Shown here: one piece after another, positions 17,900-27,147 of the stretch | Layout: each line of letters starts with the position of its first letter | How positions within the stretch are numbered: the stretch's first letter is position 1 | From: Pseudomonadota bacterium | Lineage (GTDB): Bacteria > Desulfobacterota > Desulfobacteria > Desulfobacterales > Desulfolunaceae | Assembly: GCA_018818835.1 (NCBI GenBank) | Contig: JAHIRD010000136.1 | Coordinates: 1 to 64,000, forward strand | Direction of reading: 5' to 3' | Length of the DNA stretch: 64,000 nucleotides | Notes under the pieces: model-generated | Seen by the model: the letters and a program-made list of their open reading frames with translations, nothing else | The model's database searches: none | What the model was told of the DNA's origin: nothing | Position numbers and translations under genes: made by a program

Positions 17900-18733
17900 T
17901 CAGCCCTTACGGCTGAGGGCCAAAGCGGACAAAAGCACAAGACTACCCCCAGCAATGATATTCCATGAAAGAGTTTCATTGAAAAAAACAACGCCGAAGA
18001 TAATTCCGCTGACAACTTCAACGTAGGTGAGAAAGGAGGCCCGTGATGCGTCGATTTTTTGAAGGCCTGAAAAAAAAAGCCCGAACCCCACCACCCCGAT
18101 CAGAAAGGCGTATGTGACAGCAAGCCCACTTTGCCATACAAGGGGAAAGGGACGGTTGATCACCACGAAGGGGAAAAAGGCAAAGGAGCCGATACAATTT
18201 TGAAACCACAAAGTTTCAAGTGGATCGTAACGCAGGGATTTTTTCTTAAAAATAACGATGGTCATGGAATAGATGAACGCTGATAAAAGAATGAAAACCG
18301 CACCGATAAATTTTTGGTTTGTAAGGGACAGAGTCTGGTTCAACGTGATCAGCGCGACCCCTGAAAAGGTGGTCACAAATAAGCCCAGGCGGTAGAGGGA
18401 AAGTGTTTCACCGAGAAACAGGCAGCTCCAGAAGGTGGCAAAGACTGGCCAGGTGTAGAGAAGAATCACCGTGGTGCTGATATTTCCATAGGCATAACCC
18501 GCAAAATAAAAAAACAGCCGTATGGCATTCAGACAAGATGCCAGAACCATGGGTTTATCGTTGATGGATGGAAACGTCTTTTTCCGGAACAGAAAGACCA
18601 GGGACATCAATGCAAAGGGGACAGCCATTCGGAAAAAAGTGATGGTAGAGACTGGTAAATCAAGGGTTTTGATAAAAACCCCAGAGGAGCCGAAAATAAT
18701 GGCTGCCATTATGATTGAAAGATAATGCTTCAT
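17900..18733 (-). CDS. EamA/DMT superfamily permease
   Basis: A 277-residue inner-membrane protein with about ten hydrophobic helices arranged as two EamA repeats. The first has AAIIFGSSGVFIKTL and ends near VFATFWSCLFLGETLSLYR; the second ends with GVVFFNETLSWNIIAGGSLVL, each showing the F-x-E-x-[LI]-S line of the family. Members export amino acids, nucleotides or drugs; the substrate here is unknown. The next minus-strand gene, a GlxA-type regulator, starts upstream with an 85-base gap, so the regulator could control it. Confidence 0.85.
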   Translation of the reverse strand: MKHYLSIIMAAIIFGSSGVFIKTLDLPVSTITFFRMAVPFALMSLVFLFRKKTFPSINDKPMVLASCLNAIRLFFYFAGYAYGNISTTVILLYTWPVFATFWSCLFLGETLSLYRLGLFVTTFSGVALITLNQTLSLTNQKFIGAVFILLSAFIYSMTIVIFKKKSLRYDPLETLWFQNCIGSFAFFPFVVINRPFPLVWQSGLAVTYAFLIGVVGFGLFFSGLQKIDASRASFLTYVEVVSGIIFGVVFFNETLSWNIIAGGSLVLLSALALSRKG

Positions 18734-18818
18734 GGGCAGACTATTACAGCCTTATCTTGAACACGTCCAGTTAAATTCCTGAATTCAATGTCGCTTGTTG
18801 ACCCTCGCACTGCGCGTC

Positions 18819-19811
18819 TTAAAAACTCTGCCGGGGTTGAAAGGAAAACTTGTCACGATAGTCCCGGGGTGACATGCCCGTATGTTTTTTAAACAGGCGC
18901 CGGAACGAATTGATATCCTCGTAGCCCACCTTCCATGTAATTTCATTGACCGAATCCCGGGTGGTTTCCAACCGTCGTTTGGCGTTTTCAATGCGCAACA
19001 GCTGGAGATAGGCCAGGGGCGGCTCCCCCGTGGCTTTTTTGAATCGCCGGATAAAATGACGGGGGCTGATTCCCGCCTTCTCAGCAATTCCCTGGATGGA
19101 CAACTTGAGGGCGTAGTTGTCTTCCATCCAGGTCTGGGATTTCAGCACATCGGTATCACTGTGTTTTTTCCAGAAATCATAGACAATATAGGGGGTTTGC
19201 TCCTGACGGTCCGGGTCGATGAGAAGGGATTTGGCACAGCGGCGGGCAAGATCCCGGGAACCGAATTTTTCAATAAAATGAAGACAGAGATCCATAAAGG
19301 CCGTGGCGGCACCCGTGCAGTAAATCCCCCCATCCTCCGTGAAAATCCGGTCGATGCGCAGGTGGATATCCGGATACCGTTTTTGAAAATAATGGGCAAA
19401 CTGCCAGTTGGTTGTGGCGAGACGGCCGGAAAGAAGGCCTGACCGGGCCAGAAGAAAGCTGCCTGTGCAGGTTGAAGCGATCAAGGTTCCTTTTTCATGC
19501 TGGGCCCGAAGCCAACCACAGATCGCATCACCACGGTCATTGTCAAAGGAAAAGGGGGCGAAAAAAGCCGGGATGATAATGACATCCGTGATGTGGCTGT
19601 CATCCATGACATGGTCAGGCTGAACAATCAACCCCCCATTGGCGGTGACAGGTTTGCCATCCACGGTGACCACATGGGTTTGAAATAAAGGTTCTTCTCC
19701 TTTTCCCCCCAGGATCTTCCAAAAAATATTGGCAATGGAAAATGCATCCACGGCCCCATTGATGGAAGATGACAGGCAGGCATGTTCGGCAAGAAATGTC
19801 ATGGTTGTCAT
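18819..19811 (-). CDS. GlxA-type transcriptional regulator (DJ-1/PfpI domain plus AraC helix-turn-helix)
   Basis: A 330-residue DNA-binding protein. The N-terminal half is a DJ-1/PfpI-like sensor with the nucleophile-elbow line LIASTCTGSFLLARSGLL (Cys about 118). The C-terminal half (about 215-325) is an AraC-type double helix-turn-helix with SIQGIAEKAGISPRHFIRRF and EITWKVGYEDINSFRRLFKK then TGMSPRDYR. I start at the ATG at 19811 because AGGAG precedes it; a 14-residue longer form lacks a ribosome site. It points toward the EamA permease gene, a common regulator-exporter arrangement, though the effector is not known. Confidence 0.9.
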   Translation of the reverse strand: MTTMTFLAEHACLSSSINGAVDAFSIANIFWKILGGKGEEPLFQTHVVTVDGKPVTANGGLIVQPDHVMDDSHITDVIIIPAFFAPFSFDNDRGDAICGWLRAQHEKGTLIASTCTGSFLLARSGLLSGRLATTNWQFAHYFQKRYPDIHLRIDRIFTEDGGIYCTGAATAFMDLCLHFIEKFGSRDLARRCAKSLLIDPDRQEQTPYIVYDFWKKHSDTDVLKSQTWMEDNYALKLSIQGIAEKAGISPRHFIRRFKKATGEPPLAYLQLLRIENAKRRLETTRDSVNEITWKVGYEDINSFRRLFKKHTGMSPRDYRDKFSFQPRQSF

Positions 19812-20198
19812 AGGGTGCTCCTTGTATGTCGTTTTCGGCATGAAATAAGTCATGTTTGCCTCTTTTATAAGGGTCTGTCAATAGGTTAGTGTACAAACAA
19901 GAGTTCACCATGAACATGAAGTGCATGAAGAAAAATAGGCCTCTATCGGCCAGTTTTTAAAAAGCTGGCCCGGTCTTCACCAAGGCTCCGCACAGACACG
20001 TAAATGGGTTATGGTGTTTGGAGAGTAAAAACAATATGTGCGTTTAAAAATTAGCGGCATTCGCGGCAAGAAAAATTGTTTGTCAAACTTTTCAAAAGTT
20101 TGGCTCCCGGCAGGGCCGCCGGAGGCCCATTTTGCCCTTCTTCGTGTTCTTCAGTGAGCTACGCGAACGGGTGGTGAAAGAAACAAAAGGAGGAAAAC
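19812..20198. other. Intergenic region with a TTCACCATGAA motif and a palindromic repeat copy
   Basis: About 390 bases between divergent genes. TTCACCATGAACATGAAG begins at 19904 and recurs in similar form at 44960. The 19-bp palindrome copy at 20084-20102 with its GC-rich tail fills the right side and reaches almost to the ribosome-binding site of the activase gene. Confidence 0.6.
20084..20178 (+). repeat. Palindromic dispersed repeat, copy with CAAAC stem
   Basis: CAAACTTTT-C-AAAAGTTTG (20084-20102) is a perfect 9-bp inverted repeat with one centre base, followed by GGCTCCCGGCAGGG and CCGCCGGAGGC. The right end (CTTCAGTGAGCTACGCGAACGGGTGGT) matches the reverse complement of 44658-44685 with one visible difference. 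Confidence 0.8.
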
Positions 20199-23100
20199 AT
20201 GGACCGCAGAATCGCAGCATGTGACCTGGGAAAAGCCAGTCTGGGACTGGCCATTGCCAGGGTTTCGGATTCGGGAGATCTTCAGGTGGAGCAGATGGAA
20301 AGCATTCCCCACGAAGGTCGGGTATTGGACCTGTTCGCCAACTGGTACCGGCAAAACGATATTGGTTCATGCTCTGTGTTGACCGCCACCGGACTGTATT
20401 CGGAACAACTGGCCGATCCGGTGATTGTCCTTCCCGAGGATATCTGCCAGGAGGTGGCCCTGGAAGCCTGCCCTGATTTTCCGGACACCCTGAATCTGGT
20501 GAACATCGGTGCCAGGGGATACAGCGTCTTATCCCGCCATTCCAATGGAAACAAAGGCCATCTTTACCGCTTCATGGAAAACGATAAATGCTCGTCCGGA
20601 ACCGGAGAAAATCTCAAGAAACTGGTGGCCCGGTTCGGATTCAGCCTGGAAGAGGCAGACGCCCTGGCCCGGTCTGCCCGCCAGGCTGTTCCCATCACGG
20701 CCCGTTGCTCGGTGTTTGCCAAGAGCGAGATGACCCATTACGCCAATCAGGGTAAGGACCTGCCCGACCTCCTCAAGGGCTATTTCCATTCCATGGCCCG
20801 GAACGCCAAAGCCCTGATCAACAGAAACCAGGCCCAGGGTCCTGTGTACCTGATGGGGGGATGCACCCGGATCAGCACCTTTATCGATGCCTTCAGGGAA
20901 AATATGGATCAGGACATCATCGTGACAGACCATCCCCTGACATTCCAGGTCATGGGAGCCCTGAGGATCGCCGGAGAAAAAGCCAAGGACAAAAACAGGC
21001 TGCCCCTGCCGGACAGTCCGGACACCATGATCCGCATACGCCGAAAAGGCTTCAGGGTCCTGGCCCCCTCTGTTCAGGCCAAAGACCGGGTTCGCCTCAT
21101 GCCCGCCATCACCCAAAATGAAAATTGGGAAACCATTCCCGCTGTTCTGGGCCTGGACCTGGGATCCACCGGAGCCAAGGCTGTTCTCACCGGTATCGAA
21201 AACGGTGAGCCCTTAATGGATGTTTACGACCAGACACGGGGAAATCCCGTGGATGCGGCCCGGCGACTGATATCAGCCATTCTTGAGCAGGGCAGGCCGG
21301 ACATCCGCGCCCTGGGCCTGACCGGATCGGGCCGGGAAGCCGTGGCCACCCTGATGCGTACTGTATTTGGTGACCAGGGCCGTATCGTGGTGCAGAATGA
21401 AATCGTGGCCCATACCCGTGCGGCCGTGGCCTGCGACCCTGAAAAGGGCAACGATCTGTCCATCATTGAAATCGGTGGTCAGGACGCCAAATATGCCCGG
21501 ATCATTGGAGGTCGGATCATTGAAAGCGATATGAACAAAGCATGCAGCGCCGGAACAGGATCTTTCCTCGAAGAGCAGGCCGCCTTTTATGATGTGAAAG
21601 ACATCGGCACCTTTGTCTCCCTGGCCGAATCGTCAACCCGGCCCCCGGACCTGGGCCAGATGTGCACCGTGTTCATTGCCGATGCCGGAGCCGAAGCGTT
21701 GAAAGACGGATTTGACCTGGCTGATATTTTTGCCGGTTTCCAGTATTCGGTGATCCACAACTACCTGAACCGGGTCATGGGTCAACGGACCCTGGGCAAA
21801 ACAATTTTCTTTCAGGGGAAACCCGCATCCAACCCCTCCCTGGCCTGGACCCTGTCCGCCGTCACGGGCCGGGACATTGTGGTTCCGCCCAACCCCGGTG
21901 CCATGGGGGCCTGGGGTATCGGCCTCTGTGCTGTCCAGGAACAGGGGAAAGCCGAACTTCTTACCCAAACATCCATAAACCTCACCATGATTCTTAATGC
22001 AACCATTGTGGATCGATCGGAATTCATCTGCCGGGATAAATCGTGTCAGACATTGTGCCCCATCGAACGCACCACCATTTCCTTTGGGGGCCAGAGCCAT
22101 GTGGCCACCTCGGGCGGCGCCTGCCCCAAGTATGAAATGTCAACCCGGCAAAGCATCAAGCTCCCACTGGACGCCCCCCATCCATTCAAGGAAAGGAAGG
22201 CCTTGCTGGACAGCTATGAAACAATCATTCCCGGCAAACCCCAAGTGGCCATTCCCCTGACCGGGGGGCTGAGCGGGTACATTCCTTTTTTGTCCACATT
22301 GATTCATGAACTGGGCTATGGCGTCACCTTGCTGAAATCAGACAGCCATTCCCTGGCCAGGGGGGAATACCTGTGCAACAGTTTCGATTCCTGCGGGCCG
22401 GTAAAAATCGCCCATGCCTTGTGCGATACCGACGCACCCTTTCTCTTCTTTCCCAAGATCATGGATTTTCCGGATCGTCAAGGACCGGGGGGAATGAGCT
22501 GTGTGACCGAACAAGCCATGCCTGAAATCGTGGAGCAATCCCTGAAAAGCAGGAACAAAGACCTCACCGTGATCCGTCCCCGCCTATCCCTGCTCAAAGG
22601 ATTCCATGGAAAGACACTGATCCGGGACCTTGCACCGCTCGCAGAGACCTTGCATGTGAGTGGAGACGCCCTGAGCCAGGCCATAGGCAAAGCTGTTTCC
22701 GTACAGACCGATTATGAAAAAAAGTTGGACACCCTGGGCGAACAGGCCCTGGCCTATGCCAGTGACCATGACATTCCGGCGGCACTGGTCTGCGGTTCCC
22801 TTCATGTGATCCATGACAAAGCCGCCAGCTCAGGCATTCCGGACCTGCTTCGCCAGAACGGAGCCATGGCCATTCCCATGGACTGTTTTCCCATATCAGC
22901 CGAGGTCCAACCCATGAAAAAAATCTATTGGGGCGATGCCAACCGCTATCTTCGCGCTGCGGAATCTGCCCGGACCATGAACACCGCGTTTCCTTTGATG
23001 CTCTCATCCTTTGGCTGCGGACCGGCGTCCTTTACAGAACAGGTTTTTCAATCCCTGCTGGAAGGCTACCCCCACACCATCCTGGAAAGTGACGGACATG

Positions 23101-24458
23101 GCGGAACCGCAGGATTTGTCACCCGCATCCAGGCCTTTCTTCATTCCGTCCGTCAGTACAGGCAGACAGAGCAGAACACCACGTGCTTTGATTCGTCCTG
23201 CATCCGATCCTGTATCGACAGCGGAACCTACAAAAGCAAATATCTGGACGCATCGGTTCGCTATGTATTTTTGAGCAGTATGGACTACATGGGAGATCTG
23301 TTTGCCGCGGTCTATCGTGCCTATGGCTTTGATGCCGTATCCGCCCCTCCCATCAGCAAAGATAATCTGGCCTTGGGGAAAAAAGACTGTTCCGGGAAAG
23401 AATGCCTGTCCTATCAATTTATCTGGGGAGCCTTCAAAGATTATCTTCTAAACCATAAAACTGATAAGGAAACCCGATTGCTTCAACTGTCCGGCCGCAT
23501 GTGTCGCGGGGGGATGTTCGGCATCAAAGACCGCATGTCCATGGAGCGTCTGGGCCTGAGCGACCAGGCCACGGTCTCGTCCATGCGAATCGGGGCAGGT
23601 CCTGGCATGGCAGCCCGGTCCATCGCAGGATTGGCTGCCCTGGATATCGTTCGCCAGTTTTATCTGTACTATCAGCCCGATGAATCGGAAAAAGGGGAGG
23701 CCCATCACCTGTATCGCCGTTACAGTGAAGCCATTGTGGCCCTGATCGCAGAGCCCGCCGATAAGAGCGGTCTAAGCGGAGCCCTGGTAAAACGAAAACA
23801 CTGGAAACGGTTGAAATCCCTTGTGCAAAAAGCATCCGAAGAATTTATCCGTATGGGTCAGACATCAAAGAAAAGGCTGTCACGCCCCAGTGTCTTTGTT
23901 TCCGGTGACCTGATGACCAAGGGAAACGATGTGGCCAATGCAGGAATCTACACCTGCCTAAGCGACAATGGCATCCGGGTGATCATGGAACCGGGGTGCG
24001 ATTTCATTGACTACAGCGCCCGTATCCACCCGGACCTGATTTTCGGTAAAGGAACGTCCCCTGGCCAGAACGCCATGTATGTGTTCGTGATGGATCGAAT
24101 CAGAAACAGCCTGTACGCCTCGGTGAAAAAACAGCATCCCTGGCTTCCCATGCCCCAAATGAAGGCGGTCATTAAGCGATCCAAGCAGATGATAGACCCC
24201 CAAACCGTTGGGGGATCAGGCTATGCCGTGGGCAGCGTCCTTCATTACTGGGATCAGCTGAAACCCGACGGGGTTCTTATGACCAGCTGCTGGGGCTGCG
24301 ACAACAGCCTCATCGAGGAAAGCCTGTTGCGTCACAGAAAAGATATTCCCTTTTACTTTTTCTACGACGACGGCGACCCCCTGGATGAAAAACGGGTCAG
24401 CAGCTTTGCCCATCGTCTGCACCGGAACAAGGAGCGATCAACGTTGATGGCGTCGTAA
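20199..24458 (+). CDS. Acyl-CoA dehydratase activase-related fusion protein (two BadF/HgdC ATPase domains plus DUF2229 and HgdB-like parts)
   Basis: A 1419-residue cytoplasmic protein of the giant activase group related to the ATP-dependent activators of 2-hydroxyacyl-CoA dehydratases and benzoyl-CoA reductases. Two actin-like ATPase domains are visible: about 1-270 (CDLGKASLGLAIAR at the start; KCSSGTGENL near 127) and about 315-575 (GLDLGSTGAKAVL near 317; KACSAGTGSFLEEQ near 447, the line carrying the Fe-S cysteine). A cysteine segment CRDKSCQTLCP lies near 610, then a DUF2229-like region (about 690-900) and a C-terminal HgdB/FldC-like region with FGCGPASFTEQVF and KDCSGKECLSYQF. AGGAGG precedes the ATG. 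The last codons and stop (ATG GCG TCG TAA) are inside a 63-bp repeat also present at 54979, so the natural C-terminus may have been altered. The substrate is unknown; no dehydratase subunits are adjacent. Confidence 0.85.
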   Translation: MDRRIAACDLGKASLGLAIARVSDSGDLQVEQMESIPHEGRVLDLFANWYRQNDIGSCSVLTATGLYSEQLADPVIVLPEDICQEVALEACPDFPDTLNLVNIGARGYSVLSRHSNGNKGHLYRFMENDKCSSGTGENLKKLVARFGFSLEEADALARSARQAVPITARCSVFAKSEMTHYANQGKDLPDLLKGYFHSMARNAKALINRNQAQGPVYLMGGCTRISTFIDAFRENMDQDIIVTDHPLTFQVMGALRIAGEKAKDKNRLPLPDSPDTMIRIRRKGFRVLAPSVQAKDRVRLMPAITQNENWETIPAVLGLDLGSTGAKAVLTGIENGEPLMDVYDQTRGNPVDAARRLISAILEQGRPDIRALGLTGSGREAVATLMRTVFGDQGRIVVQNEIVAHTRAAVACDPEKGNDLSIIEIGGQDAKYARIIGGRIIESDMNKACSAGTGSFLEEQAAFYDVKDIGTFVSLAESSTRPPDLGQMCTVFIADAGAEALKDGFDLADIFAGFQYSVIHNYLNRVMGQRTLGKTIFFQGKPASNPSLAWTLSAVTGRDIVVPPNPGAMGAWGIGLCAVQEQGKAELLTQTSINLTMILNATIVDRSEFICRDKSCQTLCPIERTTISFGGQSHVATSGGACPKYEMSTRQSIKLPLDAPHPFKERKALLDSYETIIPGKPQVAIPLTGGLSGYIPFLSTLIHELGYGVTLLKSDSHSLARGEYLCNSFDSCGPVKIAHALCDTDAPFLFFPKIMDFPDRQGPGGMSCVTEQAMPEIVEQSLKSRNKDLTVIRPRLSLLKGFHGKTLIRDLAPLAETLHVSGDALSQAIGKAVSVQTDYEKKLDTLGEQALAYASDHDIPAALVCGSLHVIHDKAASSGIPDLLRQNGAMAIPMDCFPISAEVQPMKKIYWGDANRYLRAAESARTMNTAFPLMLSSFGCGPASFTEQVFQSLLEGYPHTILESDGHGGTAGFVTRIQAFLHSVRQYRQTEQNTTCFDSSCIRSCIDSGTYKSKYLDASVRYVFLSSMDYMGDLFAAVYRAYGFDAVSAPPISKDNLALGKKDCSGKECLSYQFIWGAFKDYLLNHKTDKETRLLQLSGRMCRGGMFGIKDRMSMERLGLSDQATVSSMRIGAGPGMAARSIAGLAALDIVRQFYLYYQPDESEKGEAHHLYRRYSEAIVALIAEPADKSGLSGALVKRKHWKRLKSLVQKASEEFIRMGQTSKKRLSRPSVFVSGDLMTKGNDVANAGIYTCLSDNGIRVIMEPGCDFIDYSARIHPDLIFGKGTSPGQNAMYVFVMDRIRNSLYASVKKQHPWLPMPQMKAVIKRSKQMIDPQTVGGSGYAVGSVLHYWDQLKPDGVLMTSCWGCDNSLIEESLLRHRKDIPFYFFYDDGDPLDEKRVSSFAHRLHRNKERSTLMAS

Positions 24459-24507
24459 AAAGTCCCATATGCGGCGTTATAGTGTTTGGCCGGACGTTCG
24501 ACATACG
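24445..24507 (+). repeat. 63-bp perfect repeat, copy 1
   Basis: Identical to 54979-55041 over 63 bases, starting TGATGGCGTCGTAAAAAGTC. This copy overlaps the end of the activase gene and provides its final three sense codons and TAA stop. Similarity weakens after CATACG at 24507. Confidence 0.95.
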
Positions 24508-24571
24508 AATAAGTATGCGTTCATAACCCGTGGGGGCTCTGCGCTCTTTTCGCCTGAGCTGTCCTTTACGC

Positions 24572-24952
24572 TCACACGGCCAGGAGGTAGATGGTAAAGA
24601 GCACACCGACCAGGAGGTTGGACACACCAAAAAGAAGGAAGGCATCGTTTGGCATGTTATACCTGATTTTTGCAATAAGGCTTGAAGCGAATGCCCAATA
24701 CTTGAGGCCCATACCAAAGAAAAGAAAGGGAATGGCATGCTGGGGATGACGGTATAAATACAGGTACATGGTGCCAAATGAAAAGGCTGTGCCCACGCAA
24801 AAGAATCGGAACTGCATATAATCCCTGGGCACAATGTCCCCTGCCGGAGGGATTCCCGGATAACCAAAAGGAATACGTATAAAGATAGAGAGTAAAATCC
24901 CTATCCCGCCGATCAGGTTGAACACTCCGCCAATAAGAAGAATAGATTCCAT
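24572..24952 (-). CDS. Small polytopic membrane protein of unknown function
   Basis: A 126-residue inner-membrane protein with about four hydrophobic helices (ILLIGGVFNLIGGIGILLSI; FFCVGTAFSFGTMYLYLYR; AIPFLFFGMGLKYWAFA; FLLFGVSNLLVGVLFTIYLL). The ATG at 24952 follows AAAGGAGG at ideal spacing; a 12-residue longer form exists without a site. It is convergent with the activase gene and alone. No family recognised. Confidence 0.65.
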   Translation of the reverse strand: MESILLIGGVFNLIGGIGILLSIFIRIPFGYPGIPPAGDIVPRDYMQFRFFCVGTAFSFGTMYLYLYRHPQHAIPFLFFGMGLKYWAFASSLIAKIRYNMPNDAFLLFGVSNLLVGVLFTIYLLAV

Positions 24953-25182
24953 GGTGCCTCCTTTGAGCTTGATTATTGAGACGTTCAAAAACCGATGTCT
25001 GTCACCCTGAATAAATATTCACTATTTCAAGCCTTTCCGTCACCGTGCCGCAGGTGCACTGAAGAACACTGCTCGTGTGAAAGATTCTGACCGAACACCG
25101 ACTTTCACGGATGGCCGATGCCCACGGCCTCCGTGTTTGCCCATGCTCGTCCGTGTCAGTCCACACACTCAACCAGAAACGA

Positions 25183-26748
25183 CTAGAACATCCGCGGCCA
25201 TCCAGCCAAAAGGCGTTCACTCATGGCGTGCTTGTCCGAAGGTCCCCGGGTTCGCCTCAGGGTCCTGACCAGCTCCATACGGGTGTCTTCCGGATGAATA
25301 ATTTTGTCGATAAGATTCTGTCCGGCTGCGTCCCATGGACCGCTACCCTTGGTAAGCTCAGCCAGCATAAGCTTCTTCATGGCGTCAGCGTCTTCCATGC
25401 CTTTCATCTTCCTGCCAAAGGCCACATTCACGGCCACATGGGGGTCCATGAATGAAATATCCGCCGTGGGCCAGGCCAGAAGCTGTTCGTTTTGCATATT
25501 CCCCCCGGACATGTTGCAATGGGCCATACCGTAGGATTTCCGGATAATCACGCTGATCCGGGGCACGGTGCTTTTGTGCAGGGCCTCAATAAAGGTCATG
25601 ATCTTCAATGGCATTTTCCGCTCTTCCGCAGCCTTGCCCACCAGAAAGCCCGGCGTGTCATGGAGAAAAATCATGGGGATATGAAAGGAGTCACACAGGC
25701 AGATAAAACTCACGGCTTTTTCACAGGCCCCTGGCCCCATGGCACCGGCAATGCATGCGGGGTTGTTGGCCAGAAAGCCCACCACATGGCCATCCAGCCG
25801 AGCCAGGCAGGTGATCAGACTGCCGTCGTAATAGGGCTTCAGCTCCAGCATGGAATCCCTGTCTGCAATCATTTCGATGACCTTGTGCATATCATAAGTT
25901 TTACGCGGATTTGCAGGCACAAGATCAAAGATATGATCAAGACGTTTGTTTTCAGGCTCAGGACAGGATGTAACCGGAGGTCGTTCGTCGGAATTATTGG
26001 GAAGATAGGACAACACCTTGCGAACCAGTTCCAGGCAGTGGTCATCGTTTTCAGCAAACAAGTCGACCTGGCCTGTGACTTCGGCATGGAGCTGCCAGCC
26101 GCCCAGGTCTTCCTTGTCCGGGCATTCTCCGGTGGCCACTTCCAGTATGCTGGGGGCGGCCACGGCCATGACAGAGCCTTTGACCTGGATAACAATGTCC
26201 GAGACTGATGCTTCCCAGGTGGGGCCTCCGTAGCATTCGCCCATGATGGTTGTGATCAGGGGAACCCGTCGGTCCCGGCATGGGCCTTTGATGGGATAGG
26301 TCATACTCATCATGCCGACGGATCCCATGATATCAGGAAGACGTGCCCCGCCCCCGTCACCCAGGTGGATGCAAGGGTATCCCCTCAATGCGGCCAGATG
26401 GGCGTTTCTTATAAGTTTCTCAACGCCCTTACGGCCTCCTGCTCCAGCCAGCACGGTCACGTCATCCCCGGACACAAACACCCGTCGTTTATCGATTTCC
26501 CCATAACCCAGAACCTTGCCGTCAGCCGGTGTTTTTTCCCGGACCTCGGGGATGTCGCTGTGGGCAAGCATACCCTGCTCGTCAAAGGTACCCGGATCAA
26601 GAAGTCTCTCAATGCGCTCACGAACAGTCAAAAGACCTTTTTCATGCTGCTTGGCGATCTTTTTTTCACCACCCATGGCCCTGGCCTTGGCTTCAAGGGC
26701 GGCAAGCTTTTCGATTCCGTACAGATCATTTGCATCCTGGGTCGTCAT
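25183..26748 (-). CDS. Biotin-dependent acyl-CoA carboxylase, carboxyltransferase (beta) subunit
   Basis: A 521-residue carboxyltransferase of the PccB/MmdA/GCD-beta class, which moves CO2 between carboxybiotin and an acyl-CoA. Seen: the N-terminal RERIERLLDPGTFDE line, GDGGGARLPDIMGSVGMMSM (first acyl-CoA loop), MGECYGGPTWEAS, the second-half FLANNPACIAGAMGPGACEK and HDTPGFLVGKAAEE. The loop normally reading GG-A-A/G here reads GGARLPD. It is a single gene with no biotin carboxylase or biotin-carrier neighbour. It has low identity to the second carboxyltransferase in this window (31890-33443), so the two probably act on different acyl-CoAs. A TTGACA and a palindromic operator core lie upstream at 26820-26845. 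Confidence 0.9.
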   Translation of the reverse strand: MTTQDANDLYGIEKLAALEAKARAMGGEKKIAKQHEKGLLTVRERIERLLDPGTFDEQGMLAHSDIPEVREKTPADGKVLGYGEIDKRRVFVSGDDVTVLAGAGGRKGVEKLIRNAHLAALRGYPCIHLGDGGGARLPDIMGSVGMMSMTYPIKGPCRDRRVPLITTIMGECYGGPTWEASVSDIVIQVKGSVMAVAAPSILEVATGECPDKEDLGGWQLHAEVTGQVDLFAENDDHCLELVRKVLSYLPNNSDERPPVTSCPEPENKRLDHIFDLVPANPRKTYDMHKVIEMIADRDSMLELKPYYDGSLITCLARLDGHVVGFLANNPACIAGAMGPGACEKAVSFICLCDSFHIPMIFLHDTPGFLVGKAAEERKMPLKIMTFIEALHKSTVPRISVIIRKSYGMAHCNMSGGNMQNEQLLAWPTADISFMDPHVAVNVAFGRKMKGMEDADAMKKLMLAELTKGSGPWDAAGQNLIDKIIHPEDTRMELVRTLRRTRGPSDKHAMSERLLAGWPRMF

Positions 26749-26819
26749 GGTCTTCTATCCTCCATCATCATGGTTGCTGACTGGTTAAAAGAGAAATTAC
26801 TGTCATGACACTCAGAAGA

Positions 26820-26845
26820 TGTCAAGAATTTTGGAACGAGCGTTC
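26820..26845 (-). promoter_or_regulatory. TTGACA -35 box and adjacent GAACGAGCGTTC operator core
   Basis: On the minus strand the near-palindrome GAACGCTCGTTC (26834-26845) lies eight bases upstream of TTGACA (26820-26825), about 75 bases before the carboxyltransferase start. The same core recurs at 33607-33618 upstream of the other carboxyltransferase. The -10 match (CAGTAA at 17 bases) is weak. The pattern fits a TetR-family acyl-CoA-responsive operator, by inference. Confidence 0.45.
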
Positions 26846-26874
26846 GTTTTTTGGAAAAGAAAAAAATGGACGGA

Positions 26875-26911
26875 CACGGACAGACACGGACTATCACGGA
26901 CGAACACGGAT
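26875..26911 (-). repeat. Short inverse array of CACGGAC at 10-bp phase
   Basis: CACGGAC starts at 26875, 26885 and 26895, with a variant CACGGAT at 26905: four copies exactly 10 bases apart. It is the reverse complement of the GTCCGTG unit and faces the larger array. Confidence 0.9.
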
Positions 26912-26944
26912 ATCCAAACCATACTCCACGATTCGAATTCCCCC

Positions 26945-27139
26945 GTCCGTGCAAGTCCGTGTTCGTCCGTGTGAGTCCGTGCCCGTCCGTGTGAGTCCGT
27001 GCCCCCGTCCGTGCAAGTCCGTGCCCGTCCGTGTGAGTCCGTGCCCCCGTCCATGCAGGTCCGTGCCCGTCCGTGTGAGTCCGTGCCCCCGTCCATGCAG
27101 GTCCGTGCCCGTCCGTGTGAGTCCGTGCCCCCGTCCGTG
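26945..27139 (+). repeat. GTCCGTG heptamer array (42-bp higher-order unit)
   Basis: Seventeen GTCCGTG and two GTCCATG heptamers, separated mostly by three bases (10-bp step) and at every fourth unit by CCCCC (12-bp step), giving a 42-bp repeat of 10+10+10+12. The copies are nearly identical, so the array is probably young or homogenised. It begins eight bases after the sulP stop. There are no unique spacers, so this is not a CRISPR array. Confidence 0.95.
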
Positions 27140-27147
27140 CAAACCCA

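Larger units (their letters stand above)
26749..27147. other. Promoter region and heptamer array between the carboxyltransferase and sulP genes
   Basis: About 400 bases without a gene. From right to left it holds the GTCCGTG array, a small opposed CACGGAC array, and the operator and -35 of the carboxyltransferase gene. Reading frames across the array are artefacts of the repeat. Confidence 0.75.

Noticed and set aside
26945-27139. Possible CRISPR array
   Set aside because: Units are contiguous with 3-5 base linkers and no unique spacers.
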